A model generated the notes under the pieces. The model worked only from the letters and a program-made list of their open reading frames with translations. It did no database searches and was not told the origin of the DNA. Shown here one piece after another: positions 38,867-50,401 of a stretch of DNA of 64,000 nucleotides. This stretch comes from Gelatoporia subvermispora B (Eukaryota; Basidiomycota; Agaricomycetes; Polyporales; Gelatoporiaceae), in NCBI GenBank assembly GCA_000320605.2, contig KB445794.1, positions 371,863 to 435,862 of the forward strand. Reading direction: 5' to 3'. A program made the translations under genes and the position numbers. The stretch's first letter is position 1, and each line of letters starts with the position of its first letter.

Positions 38867-39630
38867 CTATTTGCGGGTTGCTCGCCGTATGAGACTCGCG
38901 AGGAGGACCGTGCCGATCGCGGCGGCACCACCGACGAGGGCCATGCCGATGTAGCCTTCTGTTATTGAGAGGTGTTTGAGTGGATGATTTGAGACGAAGG
39001 GAGGGGAACGAACCTCGCTTGACGCGCTCGTCGATGAGATCGCCGAGGCTCTGAGCTTGCAGATTCGTCGGCTCTTTCTCCAATAGTAGCGCTGTGTACG
39101 GTCGGCGGTCGTGTGGATTAGAGAGCACATCAACGGCAGACGAGGCTAATAGGTGGGTGGTGCGTACAGTTGAACCTCCTGGCTTCCTCGTAGTTGCCCA
39201 TCTTGTAGTGCCCTAGCCCAAGGTAGTACAAGCATTCTCTTCTCCTCGTGGGCTCGGCTCGGTAGATTTCTGCAGCGTGTTTTCGATAGTATCAGAAAGT
39301 GTTCCGCATCCACCGCATGCGAGACGCGGGCTGACATGGACCGAGCTAAAAGTGAGAAGTGAGATGACGTACCCTGAAGCAGACGCACCCCCTCGACCTG
39401 ATGTTCGCGCAGGGGGCTCTTCACCAGGCCCCATGCGTAGTTGAACTTCGTCTGGATCGTGACGTGCGACTGCGCGAGTTCCTTCTGGTACTGCAAGCGC
39501 AGGACCTGCCGGGCATTCAGTCGGTTAAGACGCGTTGTAGCTGCATGCAAAGCTCGTGCGCGCGCACCTCCAGCTCATCGTACGCCAGGGATACCTCCGC
39601 GTCGGCGGCGTAAGGAAGCTCTGTTGGCAT
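38867..39630 (-). CDS. FIS1: Mitochondrial fission 1 protein
   Basis: A tail-anchored outer-mitochondrial-membrane adaptor for the fission dynamin. The start [20 protein letters not shown] is at 39630; a 75-nt intron follows. Then [19 protein letters not shown] and [20 protein letters not shown] give the first [23 protein letters not shown] is the second TPR near 39200. [20 protein letters not shown] follows. The last exon, [19 protein letters not shown] plus a basic RRATRK tail, is the membrane anchor, ending at 38867. About 155 residues, normal for Fis1. Longer frames upstream of 39630 are out of family. It is divergent from COX23. Confidence 0.94.
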
Positions 39631-39886
39631 CGTGGGCGTAGGAATACGAGGACAGACAGTCAGAAGTGCTGCAGGATGTTGCACCGCCCAAACTGCACGG
39701 CTGCGGGCCTCGAGCCTTGGGCGCCTGAGACTCAACACCTCCACGTGGTTGAGAATCCTCCGTGAAGCGCCAGTGCGCGTGAGCTTCAGCACCTCCCGCA
39801 ACCCAGGGGGTCACATTCGGGTCTTGACTGAGCAATCCCATCTCGAGGGCTGTCGCATCTCAACTTTCTGCATTGCCACGACCATC
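39631..39886. promoter_or_regulatory. Shared divergent promoter region of FIS1 and COX23
   Basis: 256 bases lie between the two start codons, so regulatory sequence is probably shared. I did not identify specific factor sites. Confidence 0.4.
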
Positions 39887-40341
39887 ATGGCGATTCGCAA
39901 AGATAGTCTACCCGAAGCGTCCCAAGCACCTCTTCCTGACCCACTGGACGTTGCCAAACCGCAAGATTACCGACAGCACTTTACAGTGAGCCTATCTGCA
40001 TTCCTGGCCAGTACGCCACGTTCTAAATGTTAGCTACAGAAAGAGCGTGTGGTGACAAAGTTCGTCGAGTGAGTGTTTGCCACTGGCGCGTGATGCCCGG
40101 CTGACTGACTGTGCGAAGTCCCTGCACGGAAGCCTCGAAGGCTTCTATGGCGTGCATGGACCGCAACGACTATGATCGGGATAAATGTATGGACTTCTTC
40201 AGGGCATACCGCGATTGCAAGAAGGAATGGGTGCGTCGCGTTCCCTCGCTTCTAGCCCCGAACTCAACTGAACATCTCACCGTCACGCTTCAGCTCGAGC
40301 AGCGAAAGACCGACCGCCGCGCGGGCCACGAAGTCCATTGA
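39887..40341 (+). CDS. COX23: Cytochrome c oxidase assembly protein COX23 (twin CX9C)
   Basis: Four exons: MAIRKDSLPEASQAPLPDPL at 39887, then KERVVTKFV|DPC, then the CHCH core, then LEQRKTDRRAGHEVH and the stop at 40339-40341. The core has two CX9C pairs, CTEASKASMAC and CMDFFRAYRDC, the Mia40 import and folding signature. The spacing and the CMDRNDYDRDKC link fit Cox23 better than Cox17 or Cox19. The protein works in the intermembrane space in copper-dependent complex IV assembly. About 95 residues. The gene symbol rests on motif similarity only. Confidence 0.86.
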
Positions 40342-40512
40342 GCCCCATGCCCATGCCCACGTCCGAGATACCCTTCCGCTGTGCACTATCATTGCTGTGA
40401 CGTACTATGCAACATGTACCAATAATCCACCCCTGTCAGAAGCCCCAGAATGAGAGGATCATCACCCTCGTCCGCTCATTAACATCATTAGCATCATCGC
40501 GTGTACTATCTG

Positions 40513-43039
40513 TCATGGGTCCTTCTTCTGCCCCTTCCAGCTCAGCGGCCCAAACCCACGCTCGCCGAGCGCATCGTCCACGACTCGCATCATCGCGAGC
40601 ACCTTCTCGTCCTCCCACTGCCGCCCGACGACCTGCACAGCCACCGGGAGACCCTCCATCCGCTTCGCGTCGTAATATCCCTTTTTGAATTTGCTCGTCA
40701 TCCCCGCCTCATACAGCATCCGCTCGTAGATTCGCGATCCGTGCCCGCCGCTCGCCTTGGGATCTGACCATTCTGCAGTGTGCACGTCGAGCACGGCGTC
40801 CACGTGTGTCACTGGGACAGTCCCTACTGGGTTATCGATGATGTTGTATAGGATAGTCGGTCCAGCTAGCATGGGCAGGAATTTGACAGTGCTAAGATGT
40901 GTATGTGATCAAACCTATTGATTGCAAATTCGCGGGAGGGATCGACGTACTCATTTGGAAGCGCTGGGATAGCTTGTACAGGTGCTATGATGCCGTCCAG
41001 CTCATGTTTATCCCAGACCTAAGAATCCGCGTTAACCTCGAAGCAAACCCGGAGACATTGTAACGGCCGACCTCACGATAGAACAGCTCGCGATATTTGT
41101 CGCGCATATCGGTCCACTGCCAGAATTCATAAACACTCTTCTTGCGCGCCGCACGCACAATGCGTGCGAAGATGTGGTCATTGTATGCGGCTCGGACGGC
41201 CCAGTCACACAGCGAGCGCACCCAATCTGACTCGCAGCGTTGATCAACGTACGAGCTGCAGAACGAGGGGAGCACTTACCGAACACTTTCGGGCCCATCA
41301 ACATCATGAACAAACTGGGTTCCTGTAAGTGCGTCGGCGAGCCGCCGTGAATGCATTACAACCCCGCATGCTTACCGTAGGATCAGGGTCGATTGGCTTT
41401 GTGAGCGTCTTGTATCCATCTCCAGAAGTCAAGCCGACGAATAGTTCAATAGGTCTTGCAGCTATATTTGTACTAGCAGTGAGTTGATCCCGGTCCTTCA
41501 CCATTAGTGGTAAAGCCACTTACGATCGGGCACCTTGACCTCCACACATTCGTGTCCTGCGCGGCGCAGAGCATTGACCGCTTCCCTCACTGCCCGTTGG
41601 CATGCGGGGGACGGCTTGACCAGCTCATCTGCAGCACACATGAGCGGCCCGCCTCACATTGCAGCACAGTCCACACCGCTTACCGGACAAGTAATACCCA
41701 AAGCGCAGCCTCTGTGGCAGCTTGACCTCCCGGAACGGGACAGGCGCAGGTTCAGGCCCGTTATCCCGCGCACCGAATGTAAGGCGTGCGGCCAGCTCCA
41801 GGTCGTCCACGGAGCTGGACGTTCAGCAGGCGTGAGCGGCGGGTCGACGAGTCGAAAGCGGACCGGGGCAAAGCTATCGGAACATACCGTCCCATAGGCC
41901 CTACCGTCGCGCGGAGCGCTTCGAACCCAGCCCAGCAATCTAGGGGTGCCGGCGTGTCAGCGACGGCGTACGGTACGAGGCTGATCGGCACCGACTCCTG
42001 GTTCCCCCTCCGCTTATTCTCATCCAACATGGCTTCAAGGAGTAGATACCACAATATGACGGGGGGATCCTGTCAACGGATGAATCTCGGCGGCGGGCAC
42101 GCGCAGATATGCAGGCCACCGTACCTTAAAGAGCCACCGATATCATTCCCCCATCCCAGTGCGACGCCGTCCATTGCGAGCAGCGCCGCCTCACCTCCAG
42201 AACTACCCCCACACGTGAAGGCAGCATTGTGCGGATTTGTGGTGCGACCCCACAAGGGATTTATGCATTCGAAGAACAACATGGTCTGGGGAATATTCGT
42301 CTTCGCCAATATCACCCCACCTGCTTCACGTACTACGCGCACAAGCTACATGGATCTGGAGCTCAGCGCTCCTGTCTCGGGTAGCTTGGAATAACTTACG
42401 TGTGCGTCGTCGGGTGCTGGTTGACCGGCGCAGCTGGTGAACCCCAGAGTGGTGTCATAGCCCTTGATATCGACTACACAAGAGGCGTGAATATCTCGTC
42501 AGCTCAAGAGTAACGCACTTGGCCATGCTCTTACATATGTCTTTGAAACTGATCGGGACCCCATGTAGAGGCCCACGAAGCTTTTTGGTGGCGGCGAACT
42601 CTGCGTCAAGTTCGAGTGCTGTTTCTCGAGCATCTTCGAACATGACTACGACATTGCACGCATCAGGAGCGTGTTTCGAGACTATCGACAACGCGAGGGT
42701 CGTACTCACCCTCAGTCAAGCAATTCGTCACGTTCTGGGCAAGCACTGCGCGCTCGATATATGCCTCCAGCACCTGCGACGCGGTCCACTCCCCATCCCC
42801 TATGCGCTGCACAATTTCCCGAGCTACGAAAGGATTATGAGCGCCCCTTCCGCGCGATCTGCCACGCCTTGCTCACCTGTCGCGCGTAGATAAGCCTGGG
42901 TGAGCTGCGATTCCGAGGAACTCGGAGACGCGTTATCAGGCGCACGTGCTGCCTCCGCGGCGACGACATCGTCGCGCAGCGCGAGCTTCGTGCGCGCGAC
43001 GTCCCGCCAGGAGGAGCTCGACGAGAATGGCCAGGGCAT
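40513..43039 (-). CDS. Amidase-signature-family amidase (acetamidase/fatty-acid-amide-hydrolase-like)
   Basis: It hydrolyses carboxamides through a Ser-cisSer-Lys triad. The start MPWPFSSSSSWRDVARTK is at 43039. Lys is in GVPISFKD near 42545, the amidase signature is TCGGSSGGEAALLAMDG near 42190, and the nucleophile Ser is in GNDIGGSLR near 42135. After an intron come IPPSYCGIYSLKP and GFEALRATVGPMGR; this join uses a GT-AG intron starting GTCGGT (about 41940-41997), which repairs an apparent frameshift. The C-terminal exon has PVGTVPVTHVD and LPVAVQVVGRQWEDEKVL, ending at 40513. All triad residues are present. It is cytosolic by absence of a signal peptide. The substrate is unknown. Confidence 0.9.
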
Positions 43040-44150
43040 TGCGTGGGGGGACGGGGCGTGCGCGTTGGTCGGGCGACAGGCAGGGCGCAGCGGGGAACAC
43101 GACCTGGAAAAATCGATGCACCTTTAAATCTGCTCGGCTTGCGCACGATCGCACCGAGCACGGGCGTGGCAGGTGCGGTTCTGCGGATGTGGGCGCGAAG
43201 CGGGGTCGTGTTCGGGAGCACGGCGGGCGGGGGACACACACTTGATCCACCGGGGCTCGTGTCTCGTATACTGGATGCGCGCGGCGAGCAGCCGCATTAT
43301 ATACTATACGCTGGCAGGCCCCACACCACTGCCATGATCCATGTACCATCCCCTCTTTGTAACTGGTCCCTGACACGGCGCTCCGTTGTAAGTACGCTCA
43401 GGATGGGTGTCGAGCAGGCCATGCGACCCGTGCGAGAGCACGTCAAACGCTGGCGGCTCATCGATGCATTCAGAAACAACACTGCCTGTGCACTGCGTCG
43501 AGCCCGCGGGAGTGCGCGGCGCCGTGCACCCAATGGGGCCGACCATCGCATCGGCGTTGAGGATCGTTCGACATCTGTAGAACTGGCGAAGTGGCCGTGA
43601 GGGAGACATGACGGCAGCGCTGGGCTTGACAGTGGGCCAGCTTCGAGTCCTCGTCCCGAATCGCGACGGCGTGCATTGTTTGCGCGAGAGAAAAGTGCCA
43701 GAGGAGGAAGTATTGACGTGGGCTAACCGGGCGGACTCATCGCGCTTAGCATGGTGGACGGAGTGGAGCATGCCCTATAGCAAGGCTGCGATGAGAAGAA
43801 CTCTTCCCTGTGTCATTTCATGTGCCACGCTGCAACGCACCGTAGACCTAGGCGCGTCTCTCGAGATCGTCCTCCCGCGATACTTCCATCTTCCTCCGAG
43901 ATTCTCTTGTCCTTACGGTCGATAGCCGAAGTATCTGTCACATAACCTACAGACATGCAGGGCCCAGATCGACGTGCTCACACCGTCCAGGGCCAAATAA
44001 CGCACTGTATTGCAATGTCGCAACAGACAATCAAGGTACAATTCACAGAAAACACTGCAGCCGCGCATGCGCATCGAGCCAGACAATATCAGACAGCATC
44101 CGTACATCTTACCCTCGTGTCCTTCCTCCGTTAAAAACGTACACACCGGG
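43040..44150. other. Intergenic, nothing recognised
   Basis: GC-rich at the amidase side. Long ORFs here (for example 43043-43600 plus and 43304-43771 minus) have no domain or splice logic and overlap one another, so I treat them as chance frames. Confidence 0.45.
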
Positions 44151-46397
44151 TCAGTCTTTGGGCAACGGCGGAGGTGCCTCGGGTTGCGGAGCGAAGATGA
44201 GGTGCAGGGGAGGCGTCGTCTGGCTGTCGTCGCTCAGAAGTGTCGCAATGATACTCCGCCCCGCGAAGCTGCGTCCTGCCAAGGCCTTGAGCGCATTCGC
44301 GGCGCTGTTCGGCTGCGCGTATTTAACATACACGCGGCCCACGCCAGCAGCTTCGTCCGCGAGCTGTGCCGCACGTGCGCTGTCCATGCCGTTCTCGCCC
44401 CACTTGGCCTTGTCGCGCTTGACGGGCCGGGGGATGCGCAGGTCCTCGACTGCGCCGTATCGGCCGCACTCCTCCGTGATGTCCTCGTAGATATCTGCGT
44501 ACTCCTGGTCGTCCTGCAGCTCCTCCGGAACGACCATGTTCAACATGAGCAGAATACGCGACTGCGTGCTGTCGATGTCTGTGGCAGGCATGATCGGCCG
44601 GGGGATCGGCGCCGGGCTTCCGTACATTTCGTCTATGGGTGATTGGCCCGGCTTCGCACCAACTGACGCCCGCTGGACGACCAGGTATTTGTCACCTAAC
44701 TCCATTCCGCTTAACGACTGGATTGCGACATCTGTGACGCTTGGGTCCACATATTCGAAAAATGCGAAGCCCTGTGGGATGACATTGTAAGCGAAGTAAA
44801 GACCATATGAAAGAGTAGAACACGCCTTTGACGGTCCGTTTCCGTTCTCGCGAACAAGGTTGAATGCCTTGAGTTCGCCAAAACTCTTCAGGAGCTCCAT
44901 CACCTGCTCCTCGTTGAGGTACATTGGGAGTCCGCCGACAAAGACCTTATTAGCGGAGTCTGGAACATTGGTCGATACCACTCCGGGCACATGCATCATT
45001 GGTGCGAGGACATCAGGACCGCCGTAATCCTTCGGGCGACGAATCTTCAGGGGTCCGTTCAAGAAGATGATGCCGTCAAACGCCATGGCTGCTGTAGCAT
45101 CTTCTGCGCTGCGGAACTACACAAATGTCACTCGTGAGAAATGGGTCCAGGAAGAGACATCTCAGGGAAGCTACCTCGACAAATGCATAGTTCTTCTCGT
45201 AGTTGCACTGGACAGCCAGAACAGGGTTCCCGGGCGCACCCGTCCCGATGTCCATTTCCTTCATCTTGCCATTGAAGAACTCAGCGAGATTCTGCTCGTT
45301 GATATCTGGCGTGATACTGCCAATGTACAACCTGCGCGACTGCCGCGACAAGTTCGGGTTGCCACCAATGCCCATGCCGAAGCTCTGTACCGGCATGGGA
45401 GGCGGCAGGCCTGGAATCGCAAGGATTGGCGGGATCTGCGTGCGGTTCGCACCGGGCAGGTTGAACAGGCCTGGCCGCGCACGGCGTGTTCAGCACAGTG
45501 AAACCCCCACATCACAAAGGGCACGCACCTGTCTGCTTCGCCTGCATTGCGGTATACTGCTCATAGCCGGGCGCGTGCACATCCCAGCCACTTGCCTTCC
45601 GCTTCCTTTGCGAAATCGGCACAGCACTGGGCGGTGTGGGCGACCGCCGCTCGGGCGTGCCCAGCCCGTCCCGCTCGCGGCGCCTGCCGCGGCCTTTCCG
45701 GTCCTCACCGTCTCCTTCGTCCCGCGGGGGACGCCGCCCGAAGCCACCCATCGGTGCATGGTCGTCATCTCCCCGGGGCGGCCGGCGGTGCTCGCGGCGG
45801 TCGTCTTCGAAGGGCGCACGGCGAGACTGGCGCTCGTCGTGCTCGGGGCGGCGGCTGTAGCGCTCACGCTCACCGCGGTCGTGCCCTCCTCTGTCGCGGT
45901 CGTGCCCACGGCGTTCGTAGTGGCCGCGGTCCCTGTCGCGGTCGTCGCGGTGTCGGTGCTCGCGCTCGCGGCCGTAGCCGCGGTCGTCGTTCCGCGAGGA
46001 GTGGTAGCGGTCGCCGTAGCGGTCTGGAAACGAGGGGCGGGGTGAGTATGCGTGTGCGTGCTGGGCGGGTCAGTACAATGGCCGCGCGGCGCGGTGCCGC
46101 CGCGGCGGGGGGCATCTACATCTGCGTCTGCATCTGCATCGAAATCACACCGGGTACCGGGCAGGCAGGGAAACTGGTTCGGGGGCTAGCTAGCTAGAAA
46201 AAGAGGAAGGCGCAGATGGGACACCACGAGCTCGTCGTTTCTGCTGCTGCAAACAAAAAAGAACGGCCCCGGGATGGCAGTCATCTGTGCAAGTTCGCGA
46301 GACGGCCGTTCTCATCCCTGCCTCTGGAAGGGCATAAAAGGACGAAGGAGTGGGACGAAGGGAGGGGCTCACCGTTTTCGTCGCCTGCGCTGGCCAT
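44151..46397 (-). CDS. Splicing factor U2AF large subunit
   Basis: It binds the polypyrimidine tract and branch-point factor at 3' splice sites in the nucleus. The start MASAGDEN is at 46397 in a 27-base exon, followed by an intron of about 350 nt. An Arg/Ser/Asp-rich region (46020-45780) comes next, then the linker SAVPISQRKRKASGWDVHAP. RRM1 has RRLYIGSITPDINEQNLAEF and KNYAFVE. RRM2 has NKVFVGGLPMYLNEEQVMEL and PSK|GFAFFEYVD. The C-terminal UHM has GRVYVKYAQPNSAANAL and the RxF motif GRSFAGR. The stop is at 44151. RRM2 is interrupted by a 54-nt GC-AG intron at 44772-44825 (see findings). Confidence 0.93.
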
Positions 46398-47151
46398 GTC
46401 TCTCGCTCTGCTGCGCTTTGGTAGGAGGCAAGTTTGGGAGCGGAGTGGGAATCGCCCGCCACACTGTCAATGGCGTGCCCAATCCCTCGTTAGTCTCGTG
46501 TACAAGCGTGGTTAGTCGCTTTGAAACTCCGATAGCCACGCTATTACAAGCCCGGTAAGCGCCTTGAGCCTTGTTCTATCCCATGTGTTCCTCGCTGTTC
46601 TCAGCATTCCAATGTCCTTGAGCACAATAATTTGACCAGCCGCTGCTGTTGTAGACCATCTCTTCATACTCAGATAGATGAGAAGTCCTCGCAAGCCCTC
46701 GTGACGAAGCCCGCGCGAGCATGTGGACGACAGCGCTAGCCCTACGTCAACTTCTCTGCCGATGTCCGGTTCGAAGTGCATGGCCCAACCACACGACATG
46801 CTGAGGCGTCTTCTGTCCGAGGCCACCTGAAATAGCCGGGCAGCCAGACTCGAAAAGCGATAGAGGAGCAGGAGGGACCTGTGGCGACGAACGTGCCGGT
46901 GGCGGCAGCGCGCTCAGATATCCCGGAAAGGCAGGCGATCGTGCCTGTGATGGCGATCGCACATTGTTTTTGGCCCGAGAAAAGCAAAAGATGCAAATTT
47001 GAATGGCGAGACTCCACCAATTTCGAGAGGCAGCTAGCCGTCCAGGGCTAGCCACTGCTACCCAGCCCTCCTCTCGTAAGGGTCGCCCGTAAGCTAGTGC
47101 TTAGCTGTGACCATAAGAAAGCCGCCCCCCGACGCTGTCCCAGCTTGCGCC
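46398..47151. promoter_or_regulatory. Divergent intergenic region of U2AF large subunit and SLC35F-like gene
   Basis: About 750 bases between start codons of opposite-strand genes. Short ORFs are unsupported and no specific sites were identified. Confidence 0.4.
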
Positions 47152-48765
47152 ATGGCCTCCGACCTCTCCCCCTCCATCACCAAGCAGGATTACCTCGACG
47201 AGGGGCTACCCCACGTCGAATATCAGGAGGACGCCTCCCAGGTCGACCAGAGGCCGCCCCTGGACTACTCCTCCTTCTCTGGCTTCTTCGCCAGTGTCTG
47301 GAGGCGCTTCTGCAGCATCTGGACGAAGCGCTTCATCTTATCGCTCCTCGCAGGCCAGATTGTCTCGCTTTGCATCACTTGCACGAATGTCACGACCACG
47401 GAGCTCGTCAACCGGAACTGGGCTCTCCCCACGACACAGACATGGTTCCTGTGAGTGCACTGTTGGGCTGCTTGCCGCGGTCGTGACTGATGCCAGGACA
47501 GTTACTTCTCTCTATGTGTGATCTACACTCCATACACAATGTATCAATGTACGTAGCCTCGCGTATCGTCATAGGACAAGGCCTGATAATCGAAATAGAT
47601 GGAATCAAGGGCTGGGGAAAGATGATAATGCGGGACGGCTGGAAGTGTGAGTGTTCAATCATATGAACTAGTTCGACCCTCTTATCGCATTCCCCCACAG
47701 ACTTCATCCTAGCCGCATGTGACGTCGAAGGCAACTTCCTCGCCGTCAAGGCATACGACTACACAACGCTCCTCTCCTGCATGCTGCTCGACGCGTGGGC
47801 CATCCCCGTCTGCCTCTTTTTCTCCTTCCTCTACCTACGCCCAAAATACCACTGGACACAGCTGCTCGTACGTCCTGCACGAATTCTGCACTCAAAAGTA
47901 TTTACCTAGACCAACGACAGGGCGTGTTCATCTGTGTCGGCGGTCTTGGCATGCTTGTCGCATCTGATGAGCTTACCGACAAGGACTGGCCAGCACTCTC
48001 GCGTGCCAAGGGTGACGTCTTCATGCTCGTCGGTGCGACGCTCTACGGCTTCAGTACGTCCCTTAGCTATCTCCCACACTCTCGATGACGCCTTGAAGCT
48101 AACACCCTGCCATAGCAAATGCGACAGAAGAGTTCTTCGTGCGCCAGTCGCCGCTGTACGAGGTCGTCGGTCAGCTCGGCATGTGGGGCATGATCATCAA
48201 CGGCATCCAGGCCGCCGGACTGGAGCACAACGACATGCGCACCGCGAGCTGGAACGGCGCGACCAGTGCGTCTCTTTTCTCCCCTCTGATTCCGCGCACC
48301 GCGAGCTGACGACAATTTTTCCGCAGTTGGTTTGCTGGTCGCATACACCGCCGCGATGTTCATCCTCTACACCGTTGCGCCCATCCTCTACCGCATGGCG
48401 TCCTCTGCATACTACAACCTCAGCCTACTCTCGAGCGATTTCTATGGCCTGCTCTTCGGGCTGTTCCTCTTCGTGCGTCTCCTCCGCCCTTGCATCCTTG
48501 TTCCTCGGTTACTGACGACTCATTCATTGACAGCACTACCACGTCTACTGGCTGTACTTCCCCGCGTTCGCCGTCGTCATCCTCGGGCTTGTCATCTACT
48601 TCTGGACTGCCACACGTACGTCGTCTCTCGACCGAACATTTTGCCTCGGACTTGTACTGAAGTACTGCGTTGATAGCGGAGGCGCAGGGCAAGCTCGACC
48701 CGCGGGCCCCGGAGTATGTCGACAGGCGCGCAAAGGGCATCGACATCGTCGCGGGACAAGTATGA
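47152..48765 (+). CDS. SLC35F-type (DUF914) solute transporter
   Basis: The start MASDLSPSITKQDYLDEGLP is at 47152; an upstream in-frame GTG is not needed. Ten or so membrane segments are spread over about nine exons, for example FILSLLAGQIVSLCITCTNV near 47350, AACDVEGNFLAVKAYDYTTL near 47720, GVFICVGGLGMLVASDE near 47940, FMLVGATLYGFANATEEFFV across an intron, and AFAVVILGLVIYFWTAT. The ACDVEGNFLAVKAYxYTSL-like motif is diagnostic of the SLC35F1/2/6 group within the drug/metabolite transporter superfamily. The stop is at 48763-48765. The transported substrate is not established here. Confidence 0.9.
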
Positions 48766-50401
48766 AGCGTCGTATGATTTGAATGATTGAGTTGTCGTGT
48801 TATATGATTACTGTGGAGTTTGGGCGGCGTGGTATGCTGTATCGATTATATTGGGCCTATTCGATGTCTTCTGCTGCACGGGGACTCCCAAGACTGGACG
48901 AGCGTGCGACATGACTGTCGTACTGGATCTAGAAACAGTGCAAAAACCAAGGTATGTGTGTGAGCATCATCAAATAGCGCGAGAACCCATGGTTTCGATG
49001 ATCTTTGTCATGTCGCTGTGGAGTCAAGATCGAGGTATCGATTATGTAGTGCGACAAGCATGTCATGGGAAGTTCAATGTCGCTGCTGGGAGGTCTAGGA
49101 GAGAAGGCTCGGAAGAAAGGCATACGTTCAGATATGATGAAAACGTCTCCGGCCAACGTCGCGAAATGAGGGCAAGTCATCAAGGGCAAGGAGGTCACAT
49201 TCGACGAAAGACACCCCGAGTGATTGACGGCCTGGCGTCTGCAATGAACAGAAGGATGACAAGAGAAGTGTTCCGCAGTATAGTTGTCGCTCGACTCGGA
49301 AGAATAAGGATCATTTCCGCAAGCCCCTGTCTCAGCACCGACAGTGAGAAAGGACTTGGTAGGTCTCTGTCAACAGAAGAACGGAAGATATAGAACAGAA
49401 GCTTCGCCCGAGAACCCTTGCTCACCGGCAGCGCTGGCTCCTGTGTATAAGGCCCGGCGTCGTGAGCGTGATGATCAGTCTGTTCCTATCTGTCCCGCAA
49501 TCAGTTCCCCTGGGCTATCTCTCGCTGTCTGGCTGGAGAGCCTCATCCAAATACGAGGAGTTCCCGCGGAGGCAGAACGTCGTGGTCCGTGGACACATGG
49601 GGCTTGGTGAGTTGCACGGGCAGCAGTATAGTTGGAGCTCGGATCAGAGAATGGTTGCCTTGTCAGTGCAGGAAGCATGTATTGGTGTTGATGCAGATAC
49701 CTACATGCAAACAAGAGCGACTATGGTGTTGCAGCCTACCACTCAAACTCCCGCAGGTGGATCCAAATGATCTATGAGCATACTACTCACCAGCATCTTG
49801 GGTGGCAGGTCAGTGATCTAATTTCCCATCTGTGTGTTTAGTTCCAAACTCTGACCCAAAGGGATTGCATGTGAAGCACAGAAAACAATATATGGCAAGT
49901 CTTGACATATGTGAACTGCAGGTGAGTCATCGACAGCTCAATCGAGGTGGGAAATGTCAGAATGCCAGATATGGAACCTGATCTCGCCTTGGAATCTCGA
50001 GCTTGCCCCTATCACCTTTTCATGTTGACCTTTCAGTTGAGCAAAACTAGCAATTCAGGAAGACATACACAGGTAAGCACGAGACTTGGCTGCACATGTC
50101 GACCAGAATCCTCACCCTGCTGTGGCATTGCCACAGCAGGTAGAGGAATCTCGTCGATGATTGCATCCAGTCTCGCGCGAACAGATCACAGCCAGTGCAG
50201 GTTTGTTCCAGACATGCCTCCAAGAACTTGCAAACAAAAGTGACTTTCACTGGTGGCCCTCCCTAGCCCTAGAGCGATCATGTGACAGTAGTAACGCGAT
50301 CGGCGCAATGCGCGATGCGAAGCGCGACGTTTTTGAGCGTGCGTAACTCACTCCTTGCCCGCTCCTATAACAAGTCTAACTCGAGGCGTTCATACTTGCG
50401 G
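48766..50401. other. Long intergenic region with a perfect hairpin
   Basis: About 1.6 kb without a supported gene. Small ORFs at 48797-49393 and 49462-49770 show no domains. A perfect 11-bp hairpin is present at 50116-50140 and listed separately. The 3' end must hold the promoter of the chromodomain gene. Confidence 0.45.
50116..50140. repeat. Perfect 11-bp inverted repeat with 3-nt loop
   Basis: CCTGCTGTGGC at 50116-50126 and GCCACAGCAGG at 50130-50140 are exact reverse complements around ATT. It lies about 260 bases upstream of the chromodomain gene start. Its role is unknown. Confidence 0.8.

Noticed and set aside
41930..42060. Frameshift in the amidase gene
   Set aside because: A GT-AG intron beginning GTCGGT restores the family sequence GTRN...GFEALRATVGPMGR, so no mutation is needed.
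43043..43600. 185-codon plus-strand ORF next to the amidase start
   Set aside because: GC-rich chance frame, mostly antisense to the amidase promoter side, with no domain or splice support.
44772..44825. 18-residue coding insertion in RRM2 of the U2AF large subunit
   Set aside because: It would split RNP1 (PSK/GFAFFEY); excision as a GC-AG intron gives the exact family sequence, so it is treated as an intron.
45203..46197. Long plus-strand ORFs opposite the U2AF large subunit
   Set aside because: They are antisense shadows of the GC-rich Arg/Asp region of that gene.
47107..47151. Upstream start of the SLC35F-like gene
   Set aside because: It would begin at GTG; the ATG at 47152 is the first normal start and fits the family.
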